Program-made: the position numbers and the translations under genes
The notes under the pieces: generated by a model
The model's input: the letters and a program-made list of their open reading frames with translations, nothing else
Told to the model about the DNA's origin: nothing
Database searches by the model: none
NCBI GenBank assembly: GCA_041589455.1
Contig: JBFHVQ010000003.1
Coordinates: 10,093 to 74,092, forward strand
DNA from: SZUA-229 sp041589455
GTDB taxonomy: Bacteria; Pseudomonadota; Gammaproteobacteria; SZUA-229
Reading direction: 5' to 3'
Length of the DNA stretch: 64,000 bases
In this document: positions 35,863-43,873 of the stretch, piece after piece
Layout: every line of letters starts with the position of its first letter
How positions within the stretch are numbered: the first letter of the stretch is position 1

Positions 35863-36218
35863 TGTTTCTCAAAAAAGACATCAAAAAATAAAGCTAAATC
35901 AAGGGTTTTATGAGGAATAGCCTGACTTAATACACTGTCATTTTCGGGAAGCGGTTGATTGTTAATTCCTTTTCTTTGTATAGTGAGTGTTATTGTTGGG
36001 TTGTTATTAAAATAATATGAAAAAATAGGTTGTTAATCTGAATGATCAACCTATTTGCTTAAATATATCTGTTTAGTCGGATTGTTTCTTGACAGAAACC
36101 GGTGTCTTAGTTATTAATGGCTACCAGTGCAGTATGTCTTTTGGGGCTGTTTTATATAAGAGGCGTCGTCGTATAACTGCTTATTAAATGACTATCCAGG
36201 TTTTCAGGGGGAGGAGCT
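35863..36218. other. Intergenic stretch with a terminator-like hairpin
   Basis: No gene is visible. AAATAGGTTG (36023-36032) pairs with CAACCTATTT (36047-36056) around a 14-base loop, with A-rich sequence before and TTTGCTT after; it could end the pip-dtd transcript. The last 60 bases lead to the strong ribosome site of the next gene. Confidence 0.5.
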
Positions 36219-36485
36219 ATGAGTGGTGTGCCGAGCTGTAAGTGTGTGATTTCATATTTGTGGACAAATGCGCTGGTGGTGGCAGTGCTGGTGTTTCTGG
36301 TGTTTGCCTTTATTGACCCCGCTGATATTGCTGTGGCGATGATGCTGGAAGTTGACGAAGGTGTCTTCCGTATACAAGCCTATTTCTTTAGTTTCGTGTT
36401 CCTCTGGCTGGCTTTTGCCGCATCAACCTTTCTTAATTGTTACTTTAATAAAATGCGTTACAACATGCATGAACCGGCAGAATAA
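36219..36485 (+). CDS. Small two-helix membrane protein, unknown
   Basis: 88 residues, not recognised. Two hydrophobic segments (about 13-31 and 50-71) separated by an acidic loop (DPADIAVAMMLEVDEG), with two cysteines near the N-terminus and a short basic-then-acidic tail. An unusually strong ribosome site (AGGGGGAGGAG) five bases before the ATG supports translation. That site also contains two GGA triplets, the core of CsrA targets, which is suggestive given the sRNA nearby. Stands alone between dtd and hisB. Confidence 0.7.
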   Translation: MSGVPSCKCVISYLWTNALVVAVLVFLVFAFIDPADIAVAMMLEVDEGVFRIQAYFFSFVFLWLAFAASTFLNCYFNKMRYNMHEPAE

Positions 36486-36627
36486 TTCGCTTTTTGAGTG
36501 GCCAGGAAGAGAATCGCCTGTTTCCTGAGGATTTGTGGTGCGGATATTGCTCTCAAGAGTTTTCCCATTGTATAGAACAGTGTATCCTATACGGCTAATA
36601 TACCTCATCCTCTGGAGACTCTAATCA

Positions 36628-37221
36628 ATGACTGATCGCACTGCGAAGGTCGCTCGCGATACGCTGGAAACTCAAATCACTGTTGAAGTAAATCTTGATG
36701 GCAGTGGCAAATCCGAATTCAATACTGGTGTGCCTTTCCTTGATCATATGCTGGATCAGGTAGCTCGTCATGGGCTGGTTGATCTGAATATTCAAGCCAA
36801 AGGTGATTTGCACATCGATGCTCATCATACAGTGGAAGACATTGGTATTACCCTGGGTCAGGCATTTGATCAGGCAGTTGGCGATAAAAAAGGCATCAAG
36901 CGTTATGGGCATGCCTATGTGCCACTGGATGAAGCGCTGTCACGTGTGGTTATTGACTTCTCAGGACGCCCGGGCCTCGAAATGCCGGTTGAGTTTCCAC
37001 GAGCCTCTATAGGTGGCTTCGACGTAGACCTGTTCTTTGAATTTTTCCAGGGCTTTGTTAACCATGCCAAGGTGACCCTGCACATCGATTCTATTCGTGG
37101 TCGAAACGCACATCATGTTGCAGAAACGATTTTCAAAGCCTTTGGTCGTGCATTACGTATGGCACTGGAAAATGACCCACGTATGCAGGGTGTTATGCCT
37201 TCAACCAAAGGTAGCCTGTAG
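36628..37221 (+). CDS. hisB: Imidazoleglycerol-phosphate dehydratase
   Basis: Histidine pathway, sixth step. 197 residues, monofunctional (no phosphatase domain as in E. coli HisB). Metal-binding histidines in FLDHMLDQVARHG, DAHHTVED, HAYVPLDEALSR and the GRNAHHVAET segment are all present. GGAG precedes the ATG. First gene of hisB-H-A-F-I-E; hisG, hisD and hisC are not in the window. Overlaps hisH by one base (TAGTG). Confidence 0.97.
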   Translation: MTDRTAKVARDTLETQITVEVNLDGSGKSEFNTGVPFLDHMLDQVARHGLVDLNIQAKGDLHIDAHHTVEDIGITLGQAFDQAVGDKKGIKRYGHAYVPLDEALSRVVIDFSGRPGLEMPVEFPRASIGGFDVDLFFEFFQGFVNHAKVTLHIDSIRGRNAHHVAETIFKAFGRALRMALENDPRMQGVMPSTKGSL

Positions 37222-37862
37222 TGTCGCAGATCGTTGTTGTTGACTATGGCATGGGGAATTTACGCTCTGTCGCCAAGGCAATTGAGCATGTGGCTGACAA
37301 CCATCGCGTTCTGGTAACCTCAGATGCAGCTGTGATCGCCAGTGCGGATAAAGTTGTATTTCCTGGTCAGGGTGCAGCGAGAGACTGTATGCGAGAACTG
37401 GATGACCGTAAGCTCAGGGACGTGGTACTACAGGCGGCAGAAGAGAAGCCTTTTCTGGGTATTTGTATGGGTATGCAGGTGCTGCTTTCCCATACGCAGG
37501 AAAATGAAGGTGTGGATTGCCTTGGGTTATTTTCTGGTGATGTGCGCTATTTCGGTCCTGATCTTAAAGGCGCCAATGGTGATAAGCTGAAGATTCCACA
37601 TATGGGCTGGAATACAGTTGATCAGCAGATTGAGCATCCGCTCTGGCATAAAATAGAAAACCACAGTCGTTTCTACTTTGTGCACAGTTATTATGCGGCT
37701 CCGGATGATGCTGATATCATTGCGTCAAAAACACACTATGGTAAAGAATTTGTTTCTGCTGTGGCGCGTGGCAATGTGTTTGCCATTCAGTGCCATCCAG
37801 AGAAAAGTGCTCAGGATGGGCTACAGTTATTAAAAAACTTCACTCAATGGAGTGGAGACTGA
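37221..37862 (+). CDS. hisH: Imidazole glycerol phosphate synthase, glutaminase subunit
   Basis: 213 residues of the class I glutamine amidotransferase fold: FPGQGAARDCM, nucleophile cysteine in LGICMGMQ, and the His/Glu of the triad in IQCHPEKS. Supplies ammonia to HisF. GTG start sharing its first G with the hisB stop codon, with no separate ribosome site needed. Confidence 0.97.
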   Translation: MSQIVVVDYGMGNLRSVAKAIEHVADNHRVLVTSDAAVIASADKVVFPGQGAARDCMRELDDRKLRDVVLQAAEEKPFLGICMGMQVLLSHTQENEGVDCLGLFSGDVRYFGPDLKGANGDKLKIPHMGWNTVDQQIEHPLWHKIENHSRFYFVHSYYAAPDDADIIASKTHYGKEFVSAVARGNVFAIQCHPEKSAQDGLQLLKNFTQWSGD

Positions 37863-37901
37863 TCAACACACTACAACTATAAATTTCGACTAGGTGATTA
37901 C

Positions 37902-38636
37902 ATGTTATTGATACCTGCCATTGATTTAAAAGACGGGCAATGCGTTCGGCTTCGTCAGGGTATTATGGAAGATAATACTGTGTTTTCAGATGACCCAGTG
38001 GCGGTAGCTGGGCAATGGGTTGAAGCTGGGTGTCGTCGTTTGCATCTAGTGGACCTGAATGGTGCCTTTAAAGGTAAGCCGATGAATGCAGAGGTCGTGC
38101 ACAGTATTGCAGAGGCCTATCCGGATGTGCCCATACAAATTGGCGGTGGTATTCGCGATGAAAGCACGATTGAGACCTATCTGGATGCGGGTGTGAGCTA
38201 TGTCATTATCGGCACCAAAGCGGTTACGGATCCGCACTTCATTAGCGAAATTTGTGCAGGCTTCCCCGGTCATATTATTGTTGGCCTGGATGCCAAAGAC
38301 GGCAAGGTTGCAACTGAAGGCTGGTCAAAAGTGTCACGTCATGATGTGATCGATATGGCGCAGCGATTTGAAGAAGATGGTGTTGAGTCAATTATTTATA
38401 CTGACATATCAAGAGACGGTATGATGCAGGGTGTGAACGTTGAATCTACCGTTAAACTGGCTCAGTCAATTCATATTCCAGTGATTGCATCTGGTGGTAT
38501 TACCAATATGGATGATATCAAGGCGCTTAAAGCGGTTGAAGATGAAGGTATTATGGGTGCAATTACCGGCCGTGCAATCTATGAAGGCACACTTGATTTT
38601 GCAGAAGCTCAGTCCTGGGTAGATAGCCAGTCATAA
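37902..38636 (+). CDS. hisA: ProFAR isomerase HisA
   Basis: Phosphoribosylformimino-5-aminoimidazole carboxamide ribotide isomerase, a TIM barrel. 244 residues: IPAIDLKDGQCVRL with the catalytic Asp 8, QIGGGIRDE, GLDAKDGKVATEGW and YTDISRDGM with the second catalytic aspartate, IASGGITN phosphate site. 39 bp after hisH. Confidence 0.97.
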   Translation: MLLIPAIDLKDGQCVRLRQGIMEDNTVFSDDPVAVAGQWVEAGCRRLHLVDLNGAFKGKPMNAEVVHSIAEAYPDVPIQIGGGIRDESTIETYLDAGVSYVIIGTKAVTDPHFISEICAGFPGHIIVGLDAKDGKVATEGWSKVSRHDVIDMAQRFEEDGVESIIYTDISRDGMMQGVNVESTVKLAQSIHIPVIASGGITNMDDIKALKAVEDEGIMGAITGRAIYEGTLDFAEAQSWVDSQS

Positions 38637-38660
38637 AGAGCAGTTGCTACAGAGTAAACT

Positions 38661-39434
38661 ATGTCATTAGCTAAACGTATTATTCCCTGTCTTGATGTTG
38701 ATAATGGTCGTGTCGTTAAAGGTGTGCAATTTGTTGATATTCGTGATGCAGGAGATCCTGTGGAAGTGGCCAGGCGCTATGATCGCGAAGGCGCTGATGA
38801 AATTACCTTTCTGGATATCACGGCGAGCTCCGACGATCGTGAAACCATTGTCCATGTCGTTGAGCAGGTGGCTGAACAGGTATTTATCCCGCTAACAGTT
38901 GGTGGTGGTATCCGAAAACTGGAAGATGTACGGCGCATGCTGAATGCCGGTGCAGATAAGGTTGCGATTAATACGGCAGCTGTTTTCAATCCTGAGTTTG
39001 TCAAAGAAGCCAGTGAGCGAGTGGGTTCGCAGTGCATCGTAGTTGCTATTGATGCCAAAAAGGTGAGTGCTGAAGGCGAGCCAAATCGTTGGGAAATCTT
39101 TACTCACGGTGGTCGTAAGCCAACCGGACTTGATGCTATCGAGTGGGCAAAAAAAATGGCAAATTATGGTGCTGGTGAAATATTACTTACCAGTATGGAT
39201 CGAGACGGCACTAAGATAGGCTTCGATCTGGAATTAACGGCAGCGATTAGTGATGCGGTGAGTATTCCGGTTATTGCATCCGGTGGCGTCGGCAACCTGG
39301 ATCATCTGGCAGATGGTGTGTTGAAAGGCAAGGCTGATGCAGTGCTGGCGGCAAGCATCTTTCACTTTGCTGAATACAGTGTTGAAGAGGCTAAGCAGCA
39401 CATGGCCGCTAAGGGCATAGAGATGCGACTGTAG
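38661..39434 (+). CDS. hisF: Imidazole glycerol phosphate synthase, cyclase subunit
   Basis: 257-residue TIM barrel homologous to HisA: IIPCLDVDNGRVVKG (Asp 11), VGGGIRKLED, VVAIDAKK with the second catalytic aspartate, LLTSMDRDGTK, and VIASGGVGN. Works with HisH in an ammonia-tunnelling heterodimer. Confidence 0.98.
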   Translation: MSLAKRIIPCLDVDNGRVVKGVQFVDIRDAGDPVEVARRYDREGADEITFLDITASSDDRETIVHVVEQVAEQVFIPLTVGGGIRKLEDVRRMLNAGADKVAINTAAVFNPEFVKEASERVGSQCIVVAIDAKKVSAEGEPNRWEIFTHGGRKPTGLDAIEWAKKMANYGAGEILLTSMDRDGTKIGFDLELTAAISDAVSIPVIASGGVGNLDHLADGVLKGKADAVLAASIFHFAEYSVEEAKQHMAAKGIEMRL

Positions 39435-39489
39435 CTGGCTCTCAGCATAGGGATAATAGTCTAAAACCTACCTGTGATAAAATAACCCT

Positions 39490-39873
39490 ATGAGTGATAA
39501 CTGGTTAGATCAAATAAAGTGGACCGATGATGGTCTGGTGCCTGCCATTGCCCAGGATGCAGTAAGTGGTCGTGTGCTGATGTTCGCCTGGATGAACAGA
39601 GAATCGCTGCAAATGACAGTCAATAAAGGTGAGGCGGTATACTTCTCACGTTCTCGTAATAAGCTCTGGCATAAGGGTGAAGAATCAGGTCACACGCAAA
39701 AGATTAAATCGTTACGTCTGGATTGTGATGGTGACGTGATTATTATGCAGATTGAGCAAACTGGCGGGATTGCCTGTCATACAGGTAGAGAAAGCTGTTT
39801 TTATCGTGAGTTTGATAATGGTAAATGGGTCACTGTTGATGAAGTGATTAAGGATCCGGAAGAAATCTACTAA
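39490..39873 (+). CDS. hisI: Phosphoribosyl-AMP cyclohydrolase
   Basis: 127 residues, monofunctional. Zinc-binding cysteines are in LRLDCDGD and GIACHTGRESC, and MFAWMNRESLQMT and SRSRNKLWHKGE are family blocks. In E. coli this activity is fused to HisE; here they are separate genes in order hisI-hisE. Confidence 0.96.
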   Translation: MSDNWLDQIKWTDDGLVPAIAQDAVSGRVLMFAWMNRESLQMTVNKGEAVYFSRSRNKLWHKGEESGHTQKIKSLRLDCDGDVIIMQIEQTGGIACHTGRESCFYREFDNGKWVTVDEVIKDPEEIY

Positions 39874-39946
39874 TTAAAGGTCTGTTTGGTGCTTAAAGGT
39901 GCCAGGTGGCTTTATAACTGATTCGCCTGATAGAGTTGAGAAGTTA

Positions 39947-40264
39947 ATGAGCGATGTTTTAACAAAACTAGCAGAGGTGCTGGAACAGCGGAAACAGGCT
40001 GAGCCAGACTCTTCTTATGTTGCCAAACTGTATAGCAAAGGTCTGGATTCGATCCTTAAGAAAATAGGGGAAGAAGCGACCGAAACAGTGATGGCGGCGA
40101 AAGATGGTGATGCAGATAAAATAATTTATGAAACAGCAGACCTGTGGTTTCACTGTATGGTGTTGCTGGCGCAGCAGGACTTAAGTCCTAATGATGTTTT
40201 AAAGGAATTAGACAGGCGATTTGGACTGTCTGGCCTTGAAGAAAAAGCTTCAAGAAAAAATTAA
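39947..40264 (+). CDS. hisE: Phosphoribosyl-ATP pyrophosphatase
   Basis: 105 residues, all-alpha MazG-like fold, with YSKGLDSILKKIGEEATETVMAAKD (quoted motif core KIGEEATE) and the YETADLWFH metal-binding segment. The start at ATG 39947 (MSDVLTKLAEVLEQRK) is preferred over 39899, which would add 16 residues without family match. Confidence 0.95.
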   Translation: MSDVLTKLAEVLEQRKQAEPDSSYVAKLYSKGLDSILKKIGEEATETVMAAKDGDADKIIYETADLWFHCMVLLAQQDLSPNDVLKELDRRFGLSGLEEKASRKN

Positions 40265-40317
40265 CAGACTGCCAGTTGGTGGTCTTCAATCTATGCAGAT
40301 TAAGAGGATAAAGAGTT

Positions 40318-40539
40318 ATGGGTATTAGTATTTGGCAATTGGTGATTGTGCTTGGCATTGTTGTGCTGTTATTTGGGACAAAAAAATTGCGTAATATGGG
40401 TGGGGACATGGGTTCTGCGATCAATAGCTTTAAGAAGGCTATGAAAGATGGCGAAAAAGATGCTGATAAAAATCTCGAAAATAAAAATGATAATGTGATT
40501 GAAGCTGAAGTAACCAAGAAAGACAAAGACCAGGCGTAA
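40318..40539 (+). CDS. tatA: Twin-arginine translocase subunit TatA
   Basis: 73 residues: short periplasmic N-terminus, one membrane helix (about 5-20, IWQLVIVLGIVVLLFGTKKL), the FGTKKLRN hinge, amphipathic helix and a charged tail. Forms the pore-like assembly for folded protein export. 53 bp after hisE; the his-tat arrangement is frequent in Gammaproteobacteria. Confidence 0.96.
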   Translation: MGISIWQLVIVLGIVVLLFGTKKLRNMGGDMGSAINSFKKAMKDGEKDADKNLENKNDNVIEAEVTKKDKDQA

Positions 40540-40561
40540 TTGCCCGATGAATTTGTAAACT

Positions 40562-41056
40562 ATGTTTGATATTGGTTTTCTAGAGCTCACCATTATTCTG
40601 GTATTGTCGTTACTGGTGTTGGGGCCTGAACGACTGCCCAAAGCAGCCAAATCAGTTGGTTACTGGTTTGGTAAGGCGCGTCGTTATGTGGATAGTATGA
40701 AGTCACAGGTCGAGGCTGAATTTGATACGGCTGAAGTCAAGCGCCTGTTGCATAATCAGGAAGTGCAGATTCGTGAGCTACAGACCAAGCTGCAAAAAGG
40801 CAGTGATGATTTACTCAATGATGAAGCACATGAAGAGTATGAGCCAAATCCTGTAAACCAGGAGCTGCAGCATAATGAGGCATTGGCCGAGAAAAAGACC
40901 GATTACCCGCAATATGATATTGTCGAAGAAGATGATGATGAGTGGGATGACTTGATAGAAAGTAACCCTAAAAAAGAACAGCTACCTGATTCTGGAATAA
41001 ATCAGTCTGATATTGTTACGGAAGAACCTCCTGCAGCAGAAGGCAAAACTCAATGA
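40562..41056 (+). CDS. tatB: Twin-arginine translocase subunit TatB
   Basis: 164 residues: MFDIGFLELTIILVLSLLVLGPERLPKA, with the Glu 8 and the GPERLP hinge typical of TatB, an amphipathic helix, and an acidic tail. Binds the signal peptide with TatC. Overlaps tatC by four bases (ATGA). Confidence 0.96.
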   Translation: MFDIGFLELTIILVLSLLVLGPERLPKAAKSVGYWFGKARRYVDSMKSQVEAEFDTAEVKRLLHNQEVQIRELQTKLQKGSDDLLNDEAHEEYEPNPVNQELQHNEALAEKKTDYPQYDIVEEDDDEWDDLIESNPKKEQLPDSGINQSDIVTEEPPAAEGKTQ

Positions 41057-41892
41057 GTGAAAACCTGGGTCAGAAGGATGATAAAAAGGAGCTGGGATTT
41101 ATTGGTCACCTTATCGAGTTAAGAGATCGATTATTAAGAAGTGTCCTGGTTATACTGTTTGTTTTTCTTTTTGCCTTTCCGTTTGCAAATGATATCTATC
41201 ATTACCTGTCGCTGCCAGTTGTAGAAAACATGGGAGAAGGCGCGAGTATGATAGCGACGGGTGTTATCTCGCCTTTCCTCACGCCGATAAAACTGGCGTT
41301 TATCGTGTCAATATTTATTGCCTTTCCCTATTTAATCTTTGAAGCCTGGGCATTTATTGCGCCGGGTTTATATAAGCATGAGAAAAAACTTGCCTTACCA
41401 TTGATAGTTTCCAGTGCGATACTGTTTTATATTGGGATCGCATTTGCATACTTTATAGTGTTGCCTAATGTGTTCACCTTTATGATGTCGATGGCGATAG
41501 AGGGAGTAGAGCATGCGCCTGATATAACTTATTATCTGGACTTTACTTTAAAGTTATTTTTTGCGTTTGGTATAGCGTTTGAAGTACCAATAGCAACGAT
41601 ACTGCTTGTGCTTGCAGGTATTACTACACCACAAAGTCTTGCAGAAAAGCGGCCGTATATTATTGTCGGTGCATTTGTTTTTGGGATGTTGCTTACTCCT
41701 CCGGACCCTGCGTCCCAGGTTATGCTGGCAATACCCATGTGGCTGTTATTTGAAGTGGGTCTTATATTGTCCCGATTAATAAAAAAGAATCGGCCGGAAG
41801 AAGATGCTTATAATCCGATGACAGAAGATGAAATGGAAGCAGAGCTTGATCGAATTGAAGCTGAGGATGATAATAAATCTCCCAAGCTATAG
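41053..41892 (+). CDS. tatC: Twin-arginine translocase subunit TatC
   Basis: 279 residues with six membrane helices. GFIGHLIELRDRLLRS at the N-terminus is the cytoplasmic signal-peptide-binding segment and FEAWAFIAPGLYKHEKK the first-loop motif. The tail after helix six is longer and more acidic than in E. coli (258 residues). Confidence 0.97.
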   Translation: MSENLGQKDDKKELGFIGHLIELRDRLLRSVLVILFVFLFAFPFANDIYHYLSLPVVENMGEGASMIATGVISPFLTPIKLAFIVSIFIAFPYLIFEAWAFIAPGLYKHEKKLALPLIVSSAILFYIGIAFAYFIVLPNVFTFMMSMAIEGVEHAPDITYYLDFTLKLFFAFGIAFEVPIATILLVLAGITTPQSLAEKRPYIIVGAFVFGMLLTPPDPASQVMLAIPMWLLFEVGLILSRLIKKNRPEEDAYNPMTEDEMEAELDRIEAEDDNKSPKL

Positions 41893-41921
41893 GTGTTAGC
41901 TACTAAAAGACAGGTGTCGTG

Positions 41922-43703
41922 ATGAATAAAATGTTCGTGATGTCTATCTACTACCTGTTTATATCTTTGCTCTTATGGGTGGCACCGTTATCGGCAAAAA
42001 ACATTACTTCTAACAACATGTCTCCATATGTGCGTATGCATGTTAGTGATGCGGTGAAATGGCAGCGTTGGGATGAAGATGTAATTCTTCGTGCGCAAAA
42101 AGAGAAAAAACTTATTCTAATCTCCAGTGGTTACTTTTCCTGTCACTGGTGTCATGTGATGCAGCGTGAAAGTTTTAATGACAAATCAGTTGCAGAGATT
42201 CTAAATCGTTATTTTATTCCTGTAAAAGTTGATCGAGAGCTAGAGCCTGTTTTAGATAGTTATTTAATTGAGTTTATGAAAAAAACTCAAGGTTATGCGG
42301 GGTGGCCGTTAAATGTGTTTCTGACACCCAGTGGTTATCCTCTAACTGGGCTTGTCTATCAGACTAAACCAAAATTTCTGGATACGCTTGTCTTGCTTAA
42401 GGAGAAATGGAGTAGCCAGTCAGTCAGGCTGGAAAAAATATCATTAGATGTGTTTAATCATCTTTCACAAATGGAGCGTAAGGCATCTAATGTTACAGCT
42501 AAAGATTTGTTAAAGATAATCCTGAATGATGTCAGAGAAAGCATGGATGAATTTGAGGGTGGATTTGGCAATCAGTCAAAATTTCCAAGGCCACATTTAA
42601 TGATGGCGCTGTTAGATATTTATGTAAAAAAACCTGAGCCGTGGCTTAAAGACTTTATACAGTTAACTCTGAAACAGATGGCCGAACGAGGACTGCATGA
42701 TTCAGTATTTGGTGGATTTTTTCGTTATACAGTTGATCAAAGCTGGAATGTGCCGCACTTCGAAAAAATGCTCTATGTTAATGCCTCTATGCTGTCACTA
42801 TATGTCAAAGCCTATGAAGTTTTCAATAATAATAAGTGGCTGATGCTGGCGAAAGAGACGATGGACTTTATTGTGGCGGATATGACTGATGGGAAAGATG
42901 GATATGTTAGTGCGTTGACTGCGCAGAGTCAGCGAGGCGGCGAGGGTGCTGCTTATATATGGCGTGATGGGGAATTAACTGGAGAATTGAATCAAAAGCA
43001 ATATGAGTGGTTTGTGAAGAATTCAATAGAAATCACAATCGAAAATACAAATTATCGTTTTGCAATAGGTAATTGGTCGACACGGTTTGGTAAGGAAATG
43101 CAAAGCTTGCTACGCGCTAAGAAACAACAGGTCCGGCATCTAAAGGATAAAAAATTTATAATTTCATGGAATGCCTATTTATTGAGTGCAATGTTGGAAT
43201 TAAATACAGTGCTTCAAAATGAAGAATATGATGAGATTGTATCCCGGCTATATAGCCGTCTTAAAAATGAATTTTTTAATACTAACCAAGTAAAGCAGTT
43301 GAGCGGGAATTCGGAGTTATTATCTGATTATGTATTTATGGCAAATGCTATTAACATGTGGCAAAAATATAAGCATAGTAATAAAGATAAAAGATTGCTG
43401 AAACAGTTGATTATGGATATCTTAGAAAAATTTCGAATGGAAGGGGGCTGGCGTTTAACAGGTAAGGGGATAATTCCGTTACCAGAAAATATCGTCAGTA
43501 TTGCAGATGGTAATTTACCATCTACTGATGCTGTTTTCTTGAAGTTGCTGATGTTGCTTCCTGACGAGCAGATGCAGGGATTGGCGGTAACCAGGGAAAA
43601 TATGTATCCAGTGTCAAGACGTGTTGAGGAGCAGTCAATGGAGTATGCGACACATATTGCTGTAAGGCTGGAGCTGGAATCACCAAAGGCGCAAGGATGG
43701 TAA
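41922..43703 (+). CDS. Exported DUF255 thioredoxin-like protein
   Basis: 593 residues. An N-terminal signal sequence (about 1-26, hydrophobic core ISLLLWVAPLSA) has no twin arginine, so Sec export is expected. The DUF255 thioredoxin-like domain follows: SPYVRMHVSDAVKWQRW and GYFSCHWCHVMQRESF, with Cys 74 and Cys 77 as CxxC. The rest resembles the six-hairpin glycosidase-like region of the YyaL/SPATA20 family. Most relatives are about 680 residues and lack a signal, so this is a shorter, exported variant. ATG 41922 is used, a GTG three bases upstream is possible. Follows tatC by 29 bp. Confidence 0.82.
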   Translation: MNKMFVMSIYYLFISLLLWVAPLSAKNITSNNMSPYVRMHVSDAVKWQRWDEDVILRAQKEKKLILISSGYFSCHWCHVMQRESFNDKSVAEILNRYFIPVKVDRELEPVLDSYLIEFMKKTQGYAGWPLNVFLTPSGYPLTGLVYQTKPKFLDTLVLLKEKWSSQSVRLEKISLDVFNHLSQMERKASNVTAKDLLKIILNDVRESMDEFEGGFGNQSKFPRPHLMMALLDIYVKKPEPWLKDFIQLTLKQMAERGLHDSVFGGFFRYTVDQSWNVPHFEKMLYVNASMLSLYVKAYEVFNNNKWLMLAKETMDFIVADMTDGKDGYVSALTAQSQRGGEGAAYIWRDGELTGELNQKQYEWFVKNSIEITIENTNYRFAIGNWSTRFGKEMQSLLRAKKQQVRHLKDKKFIISWNAYLLSAMLELNTVLQNEEYDEIVSRLYSRLKNEFFNTNQVKQLSGNSELLSDYVFMANAINMWQKYKHSNKDKRLLKQLIMDILEKFRMEGGWRLTGKGIIPLPENIVSIADGNLPSTDAVFLKLLMLLPDEQMQGLAVTRENMYPVSRRVEEQSMEYATHIAVRLELESPKAQGW

Positions 43704-43809
43704 AATCCAAAACCATTGTAAAAATAAGGATAATGTGACAGTGTGACGAGTGCCAGATAAAATAATACAGGATTTGCTAATATTCCACACACAGCTAGTC
43801 AAACTCCTG

Positions 43810-43823
43810 TATAATATGCGCCG
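43810..43823 (+). promoter_or_regulatory. Candidate gpmI promoter -10 with GC-rich discriminator
   Basis: A perfect TATAAT (43810-43815) is followed directly by ATGCGCCGG. No convincing -35 is seen at 16-18 bp. It lies 58 bp before the gpmI start codon. Confidence 0.5.
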
Positions 43824-43873
43824 GTAAAAGTAAAGAGAAAACTTACGAGCTTAATAAACTAGAGAATTTCATA

